A program made the position numbers and the translations under genes. A stretch of 12,072 bases of DNA from Thermoplasmata archaeon (GTDB taxonomy: Archaea > Thermoplasmatota > Thermoplasmata > Thermoplasmatales > Thermoplasmataceae), in assembly GCA_021797025.1 (NCBI GenBank), contig JAKAAK010000075.1, positions 1 through 12,072 of the forward strand. The letters are read 5' to 3'. A model generated the notes under the pieces. That model saw only the letters and a program-made list of their open reading frames with translations, was not told the origin of the DNA and made no database searches. Below, one piece after another: positions 1 to 6,697 of this stretch. Position 1 is the stretch's first letter, and each line of letters opens with the position of its first letter.

Positions 1-147
1 GAAGATATACATGCAATTTACCGGGAAAACCCGCCAGGCCCGGAAGGGAACAACGGTATCCTGGACCATCGATGCTGAGAGGGTGCGGGGAGGAGAGGAA
101 GTGGAGGACGCTACCAAAACACCTGGGCTGAACCAGGCGTGTCCAGT
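1..147 (+). ncRNA. ffs: Signal recognition particle RNA (7S RNA), 3' portion
   Basis: This is the 3' part of the SRP RNA, the scaffold that binds SRP54 and SRP19 and targets nascent membrane and secreted proteins. The diagnostic helix 8 tip is visible: a GGAA tetraloop (42-45) closed by CCC (39-41) and GGG (46-48), then the CAGG/AACA internal loop (35-38 against 49-52) that SRP54 binds. A C-A mismatch (34/53) and the CCG/CGG stem (31-33 with 54-56) lie below it. The E. coli 4.5S RNA has the same arrangement. The purine-rich GC stretch from about 75 to 120 would be the 3' strand of helix 5. The 5' half lies outside the window. The 3' end is not sharply defined; about 100 bases after the tetraloop fits archaeal SRP RNAs of roughly 300 nt. 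The local GC content is far above that of the neighbouring genes. Confidence 0.88.
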
Positions 148-159
148 ATTATGATTATT

Positions 160-1290
160 ATGTACAAGATTATTCAGGACCCTGTAAACGGGCCGATAAA
201 AATAGAAGGAGTATTCAGCGAAATAGTTGATTCAAAGTATTTTCAGAGGTTAAGGTATATAAAGCAGCTTGGTTTGTGTAATACCGTATTTCCCGGAGCC
301 AACCATACAAGATTTGAACATTCCATGGGTTCTATGTTTCTGGCTAAAGAGCTCATGGAGGCTCTGGGCATTGACAGCAACATTCCGGCTCTTGCAGCTT
401 TACTGCATGATATTGGTCATATGCCCTTCAGCCATGGAATAGAAGAAGAGTTTCACAGCCTTTACGGAGTAGTCCATGAAGATATCACAAAAAAGATTAT
501 TACAGGGTCTTCCCCGTATAATGATAGCAGTATACCTGATATATTGAAACAGTACGGATATGACCCGAAAGATATAGCAGATATTGCCACAGGTAAATCA
601 AAAAAATATCCTTTGTTTTCGGAAATGATCAGCGGACCTCTGGATGTGGATGAAATAGACTACCTCAGAAGAGACGCACTTTTCTGTGGTGTAACAATGG
701 GCCAGATCGATTACAAGAGATTATTCAATACGGTAGTGGTAGATGATAATAAACTGATAGGAGTTGAGAAATCAATACCGACAATTGAATCAGTTATAAT
801 AACCAGGATCCTGATGTTCAATACTGTTTATTTCCATAAAACGTGCAGAATAGCGCAGAAGATGCTGGGATATGCTTATATGGACATGAAAGACAGAAGT
901 ATTGAAGATATCAGGTTGAATGATTTTGAATTTATAGAAAAAATTAAGAATGGAGACTCTTCTGATGTGTTAATACATATTCTAAACCGTGAACTGTTTA
1001 AGGTAGCATTTAGAGCCGGTTACAGCAAAGAAAAACTTCAATGGGTTAAGGAAGCATTGAAAGATTTCAATTCCCATGACTATATAATCGATATTATACC
1101 CCCGCTTTATTTTTCTGGAAAAGGTAGAATAAAGAATTATGCTACAGTATATTTTGGGAGTAAAAAACAGGACATTACTGATGTTTCCTCAATAGCAATG
1201 GCGCTTTCTGGTGAAATGGAGAACAGACAGATTCTTGTATCTGGTTCTAAAGATATATACAACAGAATAAAAAGTAAGATGCCGGTGTAA
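160..1290 (+). CDS. HD-domain phosphohydrolase (SAMHD1/dGTPase-like)
   Basis: This is a cytoplasmic metal-dependent phosphohydrolase of the HD superfamily, in the group that includes SAMHD1 and related deoxynucleotide triphosphohydrolases. Numbered from the upstream GTG at 139, the metal ligands are visible: His61 in a TRFEHS motif, the His90-Asp91 pair in LLHDIGHMPFSH, and Asp171 in the LDVDEIDYLRRDA motif that matches the SAMHD1 region around its Asp311. The length (376 residues) is normal for archaeal members without a SAM domain. I chose ATG 160 because MYKIIQDP begins the conserved part and the GTG at 139 lies inside the probable SRP RNA; ATG 151 is also possible. No Shine-Dalgarno site and no clear TATA box lie in the short gap after the SRP RNA. 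The natural substrate cannot be read from sequence; a dNTP is the usual one in this family. Confidence 0.88.
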   Translation: MYKIIQDPVNGPIKIEGVFSEIVDSKYFQRLRYIKQLGLCNTVFPGANHTRFEHSMGSMFLAKELMEALGIDSNIPALAALLHDIGHMPFSHGIEEEFHSLYGVVHEDITKKIITGSSPYNDSSIPDILKQYGYDPKDIADIATGKSKKYPLFSEMISGPLDVDEIDYLRRDALFCGVTMGQIDYKRLFNTVVVDDNKLIGVEKSIPTIESVIITRILMFNTVYFHKTCRIAQKMLGYAYMDMKDRSIEDIRLNDFEFIEKIKNGDSSDVLIHILNRELFKVAFRAGYSKEKLQWVKEALKDFNSHDYIIDIIPPLYFSGKGRIKNYATVYFGSKKQDITDVSSIAMALSGEMENRQILVSGSKDIYNRIKSKMPV

Positions 1291-1358
1291 TTTTGCTTAG
1301 AACTAAATTATGAATAAAGTAATGAAAGATATATATTGTTGCCGTATAATTTAATAGT

Positions 1359-1378
1359 AAACTATTTAGTAATAGTTT
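1359..1378. promoter_or_regulatory. Perfect inverted repeat just upstream of a BRE/TATA element
   Basis: An 8-base arm (AAACTATT) is followed by a 4-base spacer and its exact complement (AATAGTTT). It ends two bases before the BRE/TATA element that begins at 1381. In archaea, activators often bind immediately upstream of the BRE, so this is a plausible operator for the secreted-protein cassette. It could instead be a weak hairpin near the end of the HD gene transcript. Confidence 0.45.
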
Positions 1379-1380
1379 TA

Positions 1381-1396
1381 CCGAAATATATATATA
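1381..1396 (+). promoter_or_regulatory. Archaeal BRE/TATA promoter of the secreted-protein cassette
   Basis: A purine-rich BRE (CCGAAA, 1381-1386) is followed by an alternating TATATATATA (1387-1396). The TATA centre is about 25 bases ahead of the ATG at 1416, so transcription would begin at or next to the start codon, giving a leaderless mRNA. This is the clearest promoter in the window and the only evident one for the three following genes. Confidence 0.7.
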
Positions 1397-1415
1397 GTCA
1401 TGTATTAGTATTATC

Positions 1416-2189
1416 ATGAATAAAAAAATGAAAATAGTTGTAAGTATGTGGATTGTGCTTATGATGTTATCTATGGGAGGTATGTCTTATATAGGAAATG
1501 AAATCACTACAGACAATAACGCAAAAATAAGAGCTGATACAACTACGCCGGATGACTTAAAGACAGATGGAGTGCTTATGGGCTGTTATTCTAGATGTGG
1601 ACAGAATAAATACGGTGACATATATTGCCAGATATGGCTTTTTAAGGCTACAGACGGCTTAGTGTATTGGATAGCACAAATAAGTGTAAATTCGGAAAAT
1701 GGGGCAGTTTTAGATGGTGGGTATAGCTTTTTATCACCTTATAACCTTATAAATAACGCACACACTACTTCAACACTGGAATTGGATAAGCCAGATAATG
1801 GTGAGCAGAGCATAGAGTGTATGACACCAATGCATAAAACTTCAGGTGGGACAGCAGAAAAGGTTACATATACCCTTGGCGGGTCTTATTGTGGTGGATC
1901 AGCCAGCATATCGTGGCAAGTCAGTTACCCAGTATATTGCCAGTCACAAACTCAAAGAACCAGTTCTGTTGCATCCTGGAGATTCCAGGATAACCAGGGC
2001 GAGAAGGGTTCAAATCCAACAAGCGCCACATATACCGGCGGTGTAGCTGTGTTTCAGAATACTGGAAGTACCCAGGATATAAGTATACATGACAGCATGT
2101 GTTCACTTACCAGCTCCTGGTGGGGAATATGCGTATATACCCATTCCTATAGTCAAAATTCAAAAGTGTGTATGGGATATATATCTTAA
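1416..2189 (+). CDS. Secreted cysteine-rich protein of unknown family
   Basis: I do not recognise this 257-residue protein. It begins with a lysine-rich stretch (MNKKMK) and a hydrophobic segment (about residues 7-26), which fits a signal peptide or membrane anchor. The rest is polar and rich in Ser, Thr, Gly, Asn and Tyr, without another membrane span. It has nine cysteines (57, 61, 71, 135, 159, 175, 229, 239, 252). The odd number and the extracellular location suggest disulfides plus one free cysteine. The C-terminal part has aromatic and cysteine-containing motifs (SSWWGIC, around 233-239). It is the first gene of a probable operon: a TATA box sits about 25 bases ahead of the ATG, and the next gene follows after 22 bases with its own Shine-Dalgarno site. 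A secreted toxin (archaeocin-like), adhesin or surface factor is possible, but the sequence does not decide it. Confidence 0.7.
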   Translation: MNKKMKIVVSMWIVLMMLSMGGMSYIGNEITTDNNAKIRADTTTPDDLKTDGVLMGCYSRCGQNKYGDIYCQIWLFKATDGLVYWIAQISVNSENGAVLDGGYSFLSPYNLINNAHTTSTLELDKPDNGEQSIECMTPMHKTSGGTAEKVTYTLGGSYCGGSASISWQVSYPVYCQSQTQRTSSVASWRFQDNQGEKGSNPTSATYTGGVAVFQNTGSTQDISIHDSMCSLTSSWWGICVYTHSYSQNSKVCMGYIS

Positions 2190-2200
2190 ATAAATTTTAT

Positions 2201-2206
2201 GGAGGT
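2201..2206 (+). promoter_or_regulatory. Strong Shine-Dalgarno site (GGAGGT)
   Basis: GGAGGT lies five bases before the ATG at 2212. It stands out because the first genes of the other transcription units here mostly appear leaderless. An internal SD site supports co-transcription of the 1416-2189 and 2212-2991 genes and fixes the start of the second. Confidence 0.75.
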
Positions 2207-2211
2207 TTATA

Positions 2212-2991
2212 ATGAACAAGAAATTAATTGTTATTTTATTATCAATTTTGGTTATCCTTGTTTCAGTAAATTTTGGAGTTAAATATTACCAAAGTTTGAC
2301 AGATAACGTTAATGTTTCTATAACACCAGCCGACAATAATATAACACAGGGACACAACTTAACGGTTTATGTAAACGCTACTGCCAGTCTACCTTACAGA
2401 TCATTTATAATTAATGCTGCAACGTATACCTCCGGTGCCGAAATAGAATATTTAGGTGTTAATGGTACTACACCGGAGCAACTCTATGGTTTAATAAAGT
2501 TTAATATTACAGGAAATGATCATATTATATCATCCTGGAATGAAACAGTTTTGCAAAATTCTGGCTACAGGTATCCTTGTTATACGTTAGCCCCTGCTGG
2601 TTATTATAAAATAGAGAATATTGATTATTCACTCCCGCTATGCGATTACCAAATAAATCCTATAATAACCTATAATAATCCTGAAATTCACCTCTCAGGA
2701 ATATATTATAAATATTATAACAAATCTATTAACAATGGTGAGAATATAAATATATCATTAAGAAACACTCCTGGTTCAAATCTCCCAGTAAATGCTTCAG
2801 CTTACATATATTCCTGTAATTACAAAAATACATCATATGCAAATATCACCAGCAGCAACGGGCAATTTTTAATTAAACTTACGGGCGTTCAGTATTTAAT
2901 GAAAACCGGTTATGGTGTAACCAAAATCATTATAACACTTAAATATGGTAAACTTTTTATAGGTCTTCCCCTCGGTGGTAAAATTGAATAG
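2212..2991 (+). CDS. Secreted or membrane-anchored, sequon-rich protein of unknown family
   Basis: I do not recognise this 259-residue protein. Residues 1-4 are MNKK, and residues 5-23 form one strongly hydrophobic helix, so the rest should be outside the membrane, either anchored or released. The outer part carries twelve N-X-S/T sequons (for example NVS, NLT, NGT, NET, NAS, NTS), which suggests heavy N-glycosylation as on archaeal surface proteins. Part of that count simply reflects the AT-rich, Asn-rich composition. It has three cysteines. The early part (VSITPADNNITQGHNLTVYVNATA) resembles the edge strands of Ig-like/beta-sandwich surface domains, but this is only an impression. It follows the cysteine-rich gene by 22 bases and its end overlaps the start of the ABC ATPase gene, so all three are probably one operon. 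It could be a partner, immunity or surface-receptor protein; no function can be assigned. Confidence 0.7.
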   Translation: MNKKLIVILLSILVILVSVNFGVKYYQSLTDNVNVSITPADNNITQGHNLTVYVNATASLPYRSFIINAATYTSGAEIEYLGVNGTTPEQLYGLIKFNITGNDHIISSWNETVLQNSGYRYPCYTLAPAGYYKIENIDYSLPLCDYQINPIITYNNPEIHLSGIYYKYYNKSINNGENINISLRNTPGSNLPVNASAYIYSCNYKNTSYANITSSNGQFLIKLTGVQYLMKTGYGVTKIIITLKYGKLFIGLPLGGKIE

Positions 2992-3793
2992 TATAAATGT
3001 GAATAACGTATACAAAAGATATAGAAAATCTAAAGGTTATGCTATCAATGGTATAACATTAAGTATTGATAAACCGGGAATATATTCTGTTGTTGGTCCG
3101 AATGGTGCCGGTAAGACAACATTATTAAAATTGATTTCCAGACTGATAAAAATCACATCTGGAACAATAAAGACTGAGGGGCTGACATTTTATTTACCAG
3201 AACTACCAGCATATTATGGAAATTTAACGGCATTGGATCATTATAATTTTATAAAAAATATTGTAAATCAGAATAACCTTTTATATAAGCCTGAAGAAAT
3301 ATTAAATATGATTAATCTTGATAAAAATAAACCTGTAAAGAATTATTCAAAGGGTATGAAAAGAAGGCTAAATATTGGAATGGCACTGATGGTAAAGAGT
3401 GACATAATACTGCTTGATGAACCATTTGATGGGCTTGACCCTTCTATTTCTGAACAACTATCGAATATTATTAAAAAAATGAATGATGGAAATAATATAA
3501 TTATAATAAGTAGCCACGATTTATCTAGGGTTGAGGATATCTCTGATACAATTATATTTATGAAATCTGGAAGAATTCTTAAAGAGATACATAATATTAA
3601 AAATAATGAGATAACATTAATTTTATCAACCGATGAAAATAATATATCAAAAATATCTGATACCGGCATTCCATTTAATTTAATAGGCGATAAAATAGTA
3701 ATAAATACTCTAAAAAAGGATTTGCCTTATACAGTAAATAAGTTAAATCATATGGGTATACAGATCTATTTAACAAAAATATTTAATGTATAG
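2975..3793 (+). CDS. ABC transporter ATP-binding protein (ABC-2 exporter type)
   Basis: This is the cytoplasmic ATPase of an ABC transporter. It has a Walker A GPNGAGKT (residues 41-48), a Q-loop position filled by Glu in YLPELP (about 76, a common variant in ABC-2 type ATPases), a signature YSKGM (124-128), Walker B IILLDEP with catalytic Glu149, a D-loop GLDP, and the switch His181 in SSHD. This pattern matches ATPases of drug, bacteriocin and polysaccharide exporters with separate permeases. No permease is encoded nearby: the preceding gene has only one membrane helix and a tRNA follows. The GTG start (2975) overlaps the end of the upstream gene. A TTG at 2984, with GGTGGT ahead of it, is an alternative start that keeps the whole domain. 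The gene is visibly AT-richer than the fdh genes. Export of, or immunity to, the upstream secreted protein is an inference from context. Confidence 0.88.
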   Translation: MVKLNSINVNNVYKRYRKSKGYAINGITLSIDKPGIYSVVGPNGAGKTTLLKLISRLIKITSGTIKTEGLTFYLPELPAYYGNLTALDHYNFIKNIVNQNNLLYKPEEILNMINLDKNKPVKNYSKGMKRRLNIGMALMVKSDIILLDEPFDGLDPSISEQLSNIIKKMNDGNNIIIISSHDLSRVEDISDTIIFMKSGRILKEIHNIKNNEITLILSTDENNISKISDTGIPFNLIGDKIVINTLKKDLPYTVNKLNHMGIQIYLTKIFNV

Positions 3794-3807
3794 AGTATTT
3801 GTATTCA

Positions 3808-3892
3808 TGCAGAGGACGGGATTTGAACCCGCGAACTCCTTCGAGACTAGACCCTTAATCTAGCGCCTTTGTCCTAACTCGGTAACCTCTGC
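3808..3892 (-). tRNA. tRNA-Leu, anticodon AAG as read
   Basis: An 85-base type II tRNA is visible on the - strand. The 7-bp acceptor stem is GCAGAGG/CCTCTGC with discriminator A (3808). There is a short D stem with GG at 18-19, an anticodon stem CTAGA/TCTAG, a loop TTAAGGG, a long variable arm with CTC/GAG paired, and a T arm with loop TTCAAAT. CCA is not encoded. The long variable arm plus discriminator A points to leucine rather than serine. With the only stem register that pairs, the anticodon is AAG (3854-3856). Shifting it to give TAA breaks the stem. Position 10 is A, leaving an A10-C25 mismatch in the D stem where G10 is usual. The gene may be a functional isoacceptor or a decaying copy. 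Confidence 0.88.
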
Positions 3893-3910
3893 CCTTGTGT
3901 ATCATTTTTA

Positions 3911-3921
3911 CATATATTAAG
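3911..3921 (-). promoter_or_regulatory. TATA box of the tRNA-Leu gene
   Basis: Read on the - strand, CTTAATATATG is centred about 24 bases before the first base of the mature tRNA (3892). This is the normal archaeal box A position for a tRNA transcribed with little or no 5' leader. Confidence 0.55.
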
Positions 3922-3963
3922 TTTAATCAAAATATTACAAATCAATCTTAAAACTATTAAACC

Positions 3964-3974
3964 TTATAATTTAT
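3964..3974 (+). promoter_or_regulatory. Probable TATA box of the helicase-nuclease gene
   Basis: TTATAATTTAT preceded by a purine-rich AAACC is centred about 30 bases before the ATG at 4000, with no Shine-Dalgarno site between. This predicts a leaderless or very short-leader transcript. Confidence 0.5.
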
Positions 3975-3999
3975 TAAAGAGTACACTATTAGTTTCTGC

Positions 4000-6672
4000 A
4001 TGATAAATAAAGATACACTGGTGATATCCAATCCGGGTACTGGAAAAACGACCAGAATAGCAGACGAAGTGGTTAATCTTATAGAACAGGGAATATCACC
4101 TGATAGTATACTTTGCATCACATTCACTAATAATGCGGTGGCTCAGCTTCAGAACACCATTGATATGAAGTTAATTTCCAGGAAAATTGGCAAATATACC
4201 GCCTATGATATAAATATATACACATTCCACGCACTTGCATTCAACCATTTACCGGGAATTAACTCGGAAAATTCTATTATTTCATACAATATGGCACGAT
4301 ATTTAATATACAAAAAATTGAGAGATCTCAGGGCATTCAACTATGCCCGCGATTATGTAATAAATGAAATAGTACCAAAGCTGGAAAATGCAATAAGGTA
4401 TATCAAAAGCTTCGGTATTACTCCTCAGGATATTGAGAATTTCAGGGATAAAATATTGAAAATAATAGGAGAAAAGTTTTCTACAGGCAGGGTAAGAAAT
4501 ATTGGTGCAGATGAGGAACAGTATTTATTTGATTATTTTTACCAGGCATTCAAATACTACGAGGAAAAAAAGGGAAATCTGGATTTCAATGACCTTCTTT
4601 TTGAATTTCAAAAATTTAAGGGTAAAAAAGTCTATAAATATGTTTTCGTTGATGAACTTCAGGATATTAATGATATAGAAGCAGCAATTGCAAAGTCCTC
4701 CGGGAATATAAAATTCATGGTGGGCGACAGGAAGCAGTCTATTTTTGGATTTCAGGGAGGTGCCTTATCAGTGTTTAATTCTTTACTTGCTGATGCAAGT
4801 GTTGCCAAAGAAAATATGAAAACAAATTACAGGAGCACAGACACAATTTTGGAGTATTCCAAGAATTACTATATGAAGTTTGAAAAAGATGCAGAAGAGC
4901 TTGAAAATTTTGAGGGGGTGCATGATAAGGGTGCGAAGGTAACCGTAATACAGTCAGAATCCCCAGAAGAATCGGTAATAAATAGGATATCAGAAATATC
5001 TAACCATGAAGGTACAACAGGAATAATTGCTAGGACAAATGCTCAGATAGACATGCTTTCAACGCTACTTGATAAGTATAATATCGATTATTCCAGCGAT
5101 TCAAATGTACATTCCGTCACAGAGGCAAAAAAAGATATTACCCTATTTCTCCGTGGAATGCTGTATGATAATGATGATGATATTATTTCAGCGTTAATTA
5201 CACCGTTTTCAGGATTATCCCTCAAGGAAGCCTTTGAAATTTCAGAATCATTGCATAATGATAGTAGCACAATTGACCGGTTTGATACTGGGAATCCATT
5301 TTTTTCCCTGAGGAACATGGCACTATCAAAGGAGGGCATAAAAAAACTATTCGATACAAGGATCCTGCCGGTTGCAGCATCAATAAGCCAGGAATATTTC
5401 CTCACTGCATCCACTGTTAAATCCTCTATTGATGAATTCTTCCAGGGTGAAAAGGAATATACAAGAGAAAACTTCTTTGATTTCCTTGATTTATCATATT
5501 CTGAAAATGGCGTAAAGGCAGGCAATTCAAAACTGGTGCTCACCACTGTGCACAAGGCAAAGGGCAGGGAATTTGACCGGGTCATATATTTACCAAAAAA
5601 ACCTAGAGTTTCGGATGCGTATATAGACCTGATAGTTTCATCCATAATAGAAACAGTAAAAGGCATAGATGTGGATGATGAATTAAAAAATGAGAGCATA
5701 CGAATTGATTTTGTTGCATTTACCAGGGCAAGGGAAAAATTATGGATATGCGCATCCACTAGAGAGGCACCAACCTATCTCATACCTGAATATTCTGAGT
5801 TAGTTATAGATGAGGCTTTCAGTGAAAAATCTCCTGTGCCTGACAAAACAAAATTTGATGAGGCATATCTCCAGTTTGTCTCCGGAAACTATACCGGTTC
5901 AGATAAAATTATCAAAGGGAACGATGCCTGGCTAAAGGAAAAGGTATATGAGTTCTTCAAATCAAAGAATGTACTTTCCTATTCACTTATAAGCCTGGAC
6001 AATCCATACTGGCTATTAAAAAATAACATATTGAAGTTAAATGAGAAGACAGAGGCACTTTATTATGGTTTAAATGCACATGAAATGGCAGAATCGCTTT
6101 ATAAGGGAGAAATTCAAAAAGAAATATTATCCATTAAGGATAGAAAAGTCCTTGATAACATAGAATCTGTTGTTAATCAGATAAAATCTGCATATGGTAT
6201 GGAGCAGATAGAGTCTGAAGTTTCTGTTATAGCAAGGGTAAATCAGATGTTTCCGGATTTTGCCAATGAATCTGATTCAATAATGTTTTACGGCAAACTT
6301 GATGCCGTATTCGGAAATGGTAAAAGGTATGTAATTCTTGATTATAAAACAGATAAAACAACTGAGAGATCATCACATCATAGAGTTCAGCTCCAGGCCT
6401 ACAGGATACTTTATGCCATAAAGAACAGCATAGATGTGAATAATATTGATATCGCAATAGGTTACATCAGCCTGAGGGGAAAAATAAATACAGGAGAAAA
6501 TTCTAATGGGATAGATTTCAAGCAGCCCGATAAAAGGTCTGTGGAACAGTTAAAAAAATATATCAGCAGATTCCTGAAATATAAAAACAATCCTGATGAA
6601 TTTATTTCGGATTATTTGAATTATCCCTGCGACGATACACTTTACAGGAGGCTGGGGGACCTGCTTAAATAA
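4000..6672 (+). CDS. UvrD/AddA-like SF1 helicase fused to RecB-family nuclease
   Basis: This 890-residue protein should be an ATP-dependent DNA helicase-exonuclease acting in break processing. Helicase motifs appear in order: I NPGTGKTT (11-18), Ia ITFTNNA (40-46), II VDELQD (217-222), III GDRKQSIFGFQGG (242-254), IV NYRST (276-280), V TTVHKAKGREFD (515-526) and VI FVAFTRAREK (571-580). The C-terminal third holds a RecB-type PD-(D/E)XK nuclease: His694 in LNAHEMAE, Asp768 in GKLDAV, Asp781 and Lys783 in LDYKTDK, and the QLQAY motif (797-801). All catalytic positions are present. The domain order is that of bacterial AddA, but the chain is several hundred residues shorter than AddA and no AddB-like partner is in the window. 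Iron-sulfur cysteines of the AddB type are absent. Its last codons converge on fdhD with 25 bases between. Confidence 0.9.
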   Translation: MINKDTLVISNPGTGKTTRIADEVVNLIEQGISPDSILCITFTNNAVAQLQNTIDMKLISRKIGKYTAYDINIYTFHALAFNHLPGINSENSIISYNMARYLIYKKLRDLRAFNYARDYVINEIVPKLENAIRYIKSFGITPQDIENFRDKILKIIGEKFSTGRVRNIGADEEQYLFDYFYQAFKYYEEKKGNLDFNDLLFEFQKFKGKKVYKYVFVDELQDINDIEAAIAKSSGNIKFMVGDRKQSIFGFQGGALSVFNSLLADASVAKENMKTNYRSTDTILEYSKNYYMKFEKDAEELENFEGVHDKGAKVTVIQSESPEESVINRISEISNHEGTTGIIARTNAQIDMLSTLLDKYNIDYSSDSNVHSVTEAKKDITLFLRGMLYDNDDDIISALITPFSGLSLKEAFEISESLHNDSSTIDRFDTGNPFFSLRNMALSKEGIKKLFDTRILPVAASISQEYFLTASTVKSSIDEFFQGEKEYTRENFFDFLDLSYSENGVKAGNSKLVLTTVHKAKGREFDRVIYLPKKPRVSDAYIDLIVSSIIETVKGIDVDDELKNESIRIDFVAFTRAREKLWICASTREAPTYLIPEYSELVIDEAFSEKSPVPDKTKFDEAYLQFVSGNYTGSDKIIKGNDAWLKEKVYEFFKSKNVLSYSLISLDNPYWLLKNNILKLNEKTEALYYGLNAHEMAESLYKGEIQKEILSIKDRKVLDNIESVVNQIKSAYGMEQIESEVSVIARVNQMFPDFANESDSIMFYGKLDAVFGNGKRYVILDYKTDKTTERSSHHRVQLQAYRILYAIKNSIDVNNIDIAIGYISLRGKINTGENSNGIDFKQPDKRSVEQLKKYISRFLKYKNNPDEFISDYLNYPCDDTLYRRLGDLLK

Positions 6673-6697
6673 TAAAAATATTTATTAGTTTAATATG

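Noticed and set aside
1846..2106. Short frames on both strands inside the cysteine-rich secreted-protein gene
   Set aside because: They overlap the middle of a gene with a good promoter and signal-like N-terminus, and neither has a ribosome binding site or a recognisable product.
3847..3863. Reading the tRNA anticodon as TAA
   Set aside because: Moving the loop by one base to place TAA at 34-36 leaves four of the five anticodon stem pairs mismatched, whereas the AAG register pairs perfectly.
3794..3999. Mobile-element attachment site at the tRNA-Leu 3' end
   Set aside because: I looked for a second copy of the tRNA 3' end (the T-arm and acceptor sequence) on the cassette side and saw none. 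No integrase or transposase is in the window.
5088..5759. A 223-codon open frame on the - strand inside the helicase-nuclease gene
   Set aside because: It is antisense to a region carrying helicase motifs V and VI, has no promoter or ribosome site, and its translation has no recognisable domain. It is a shadow of the real gene.
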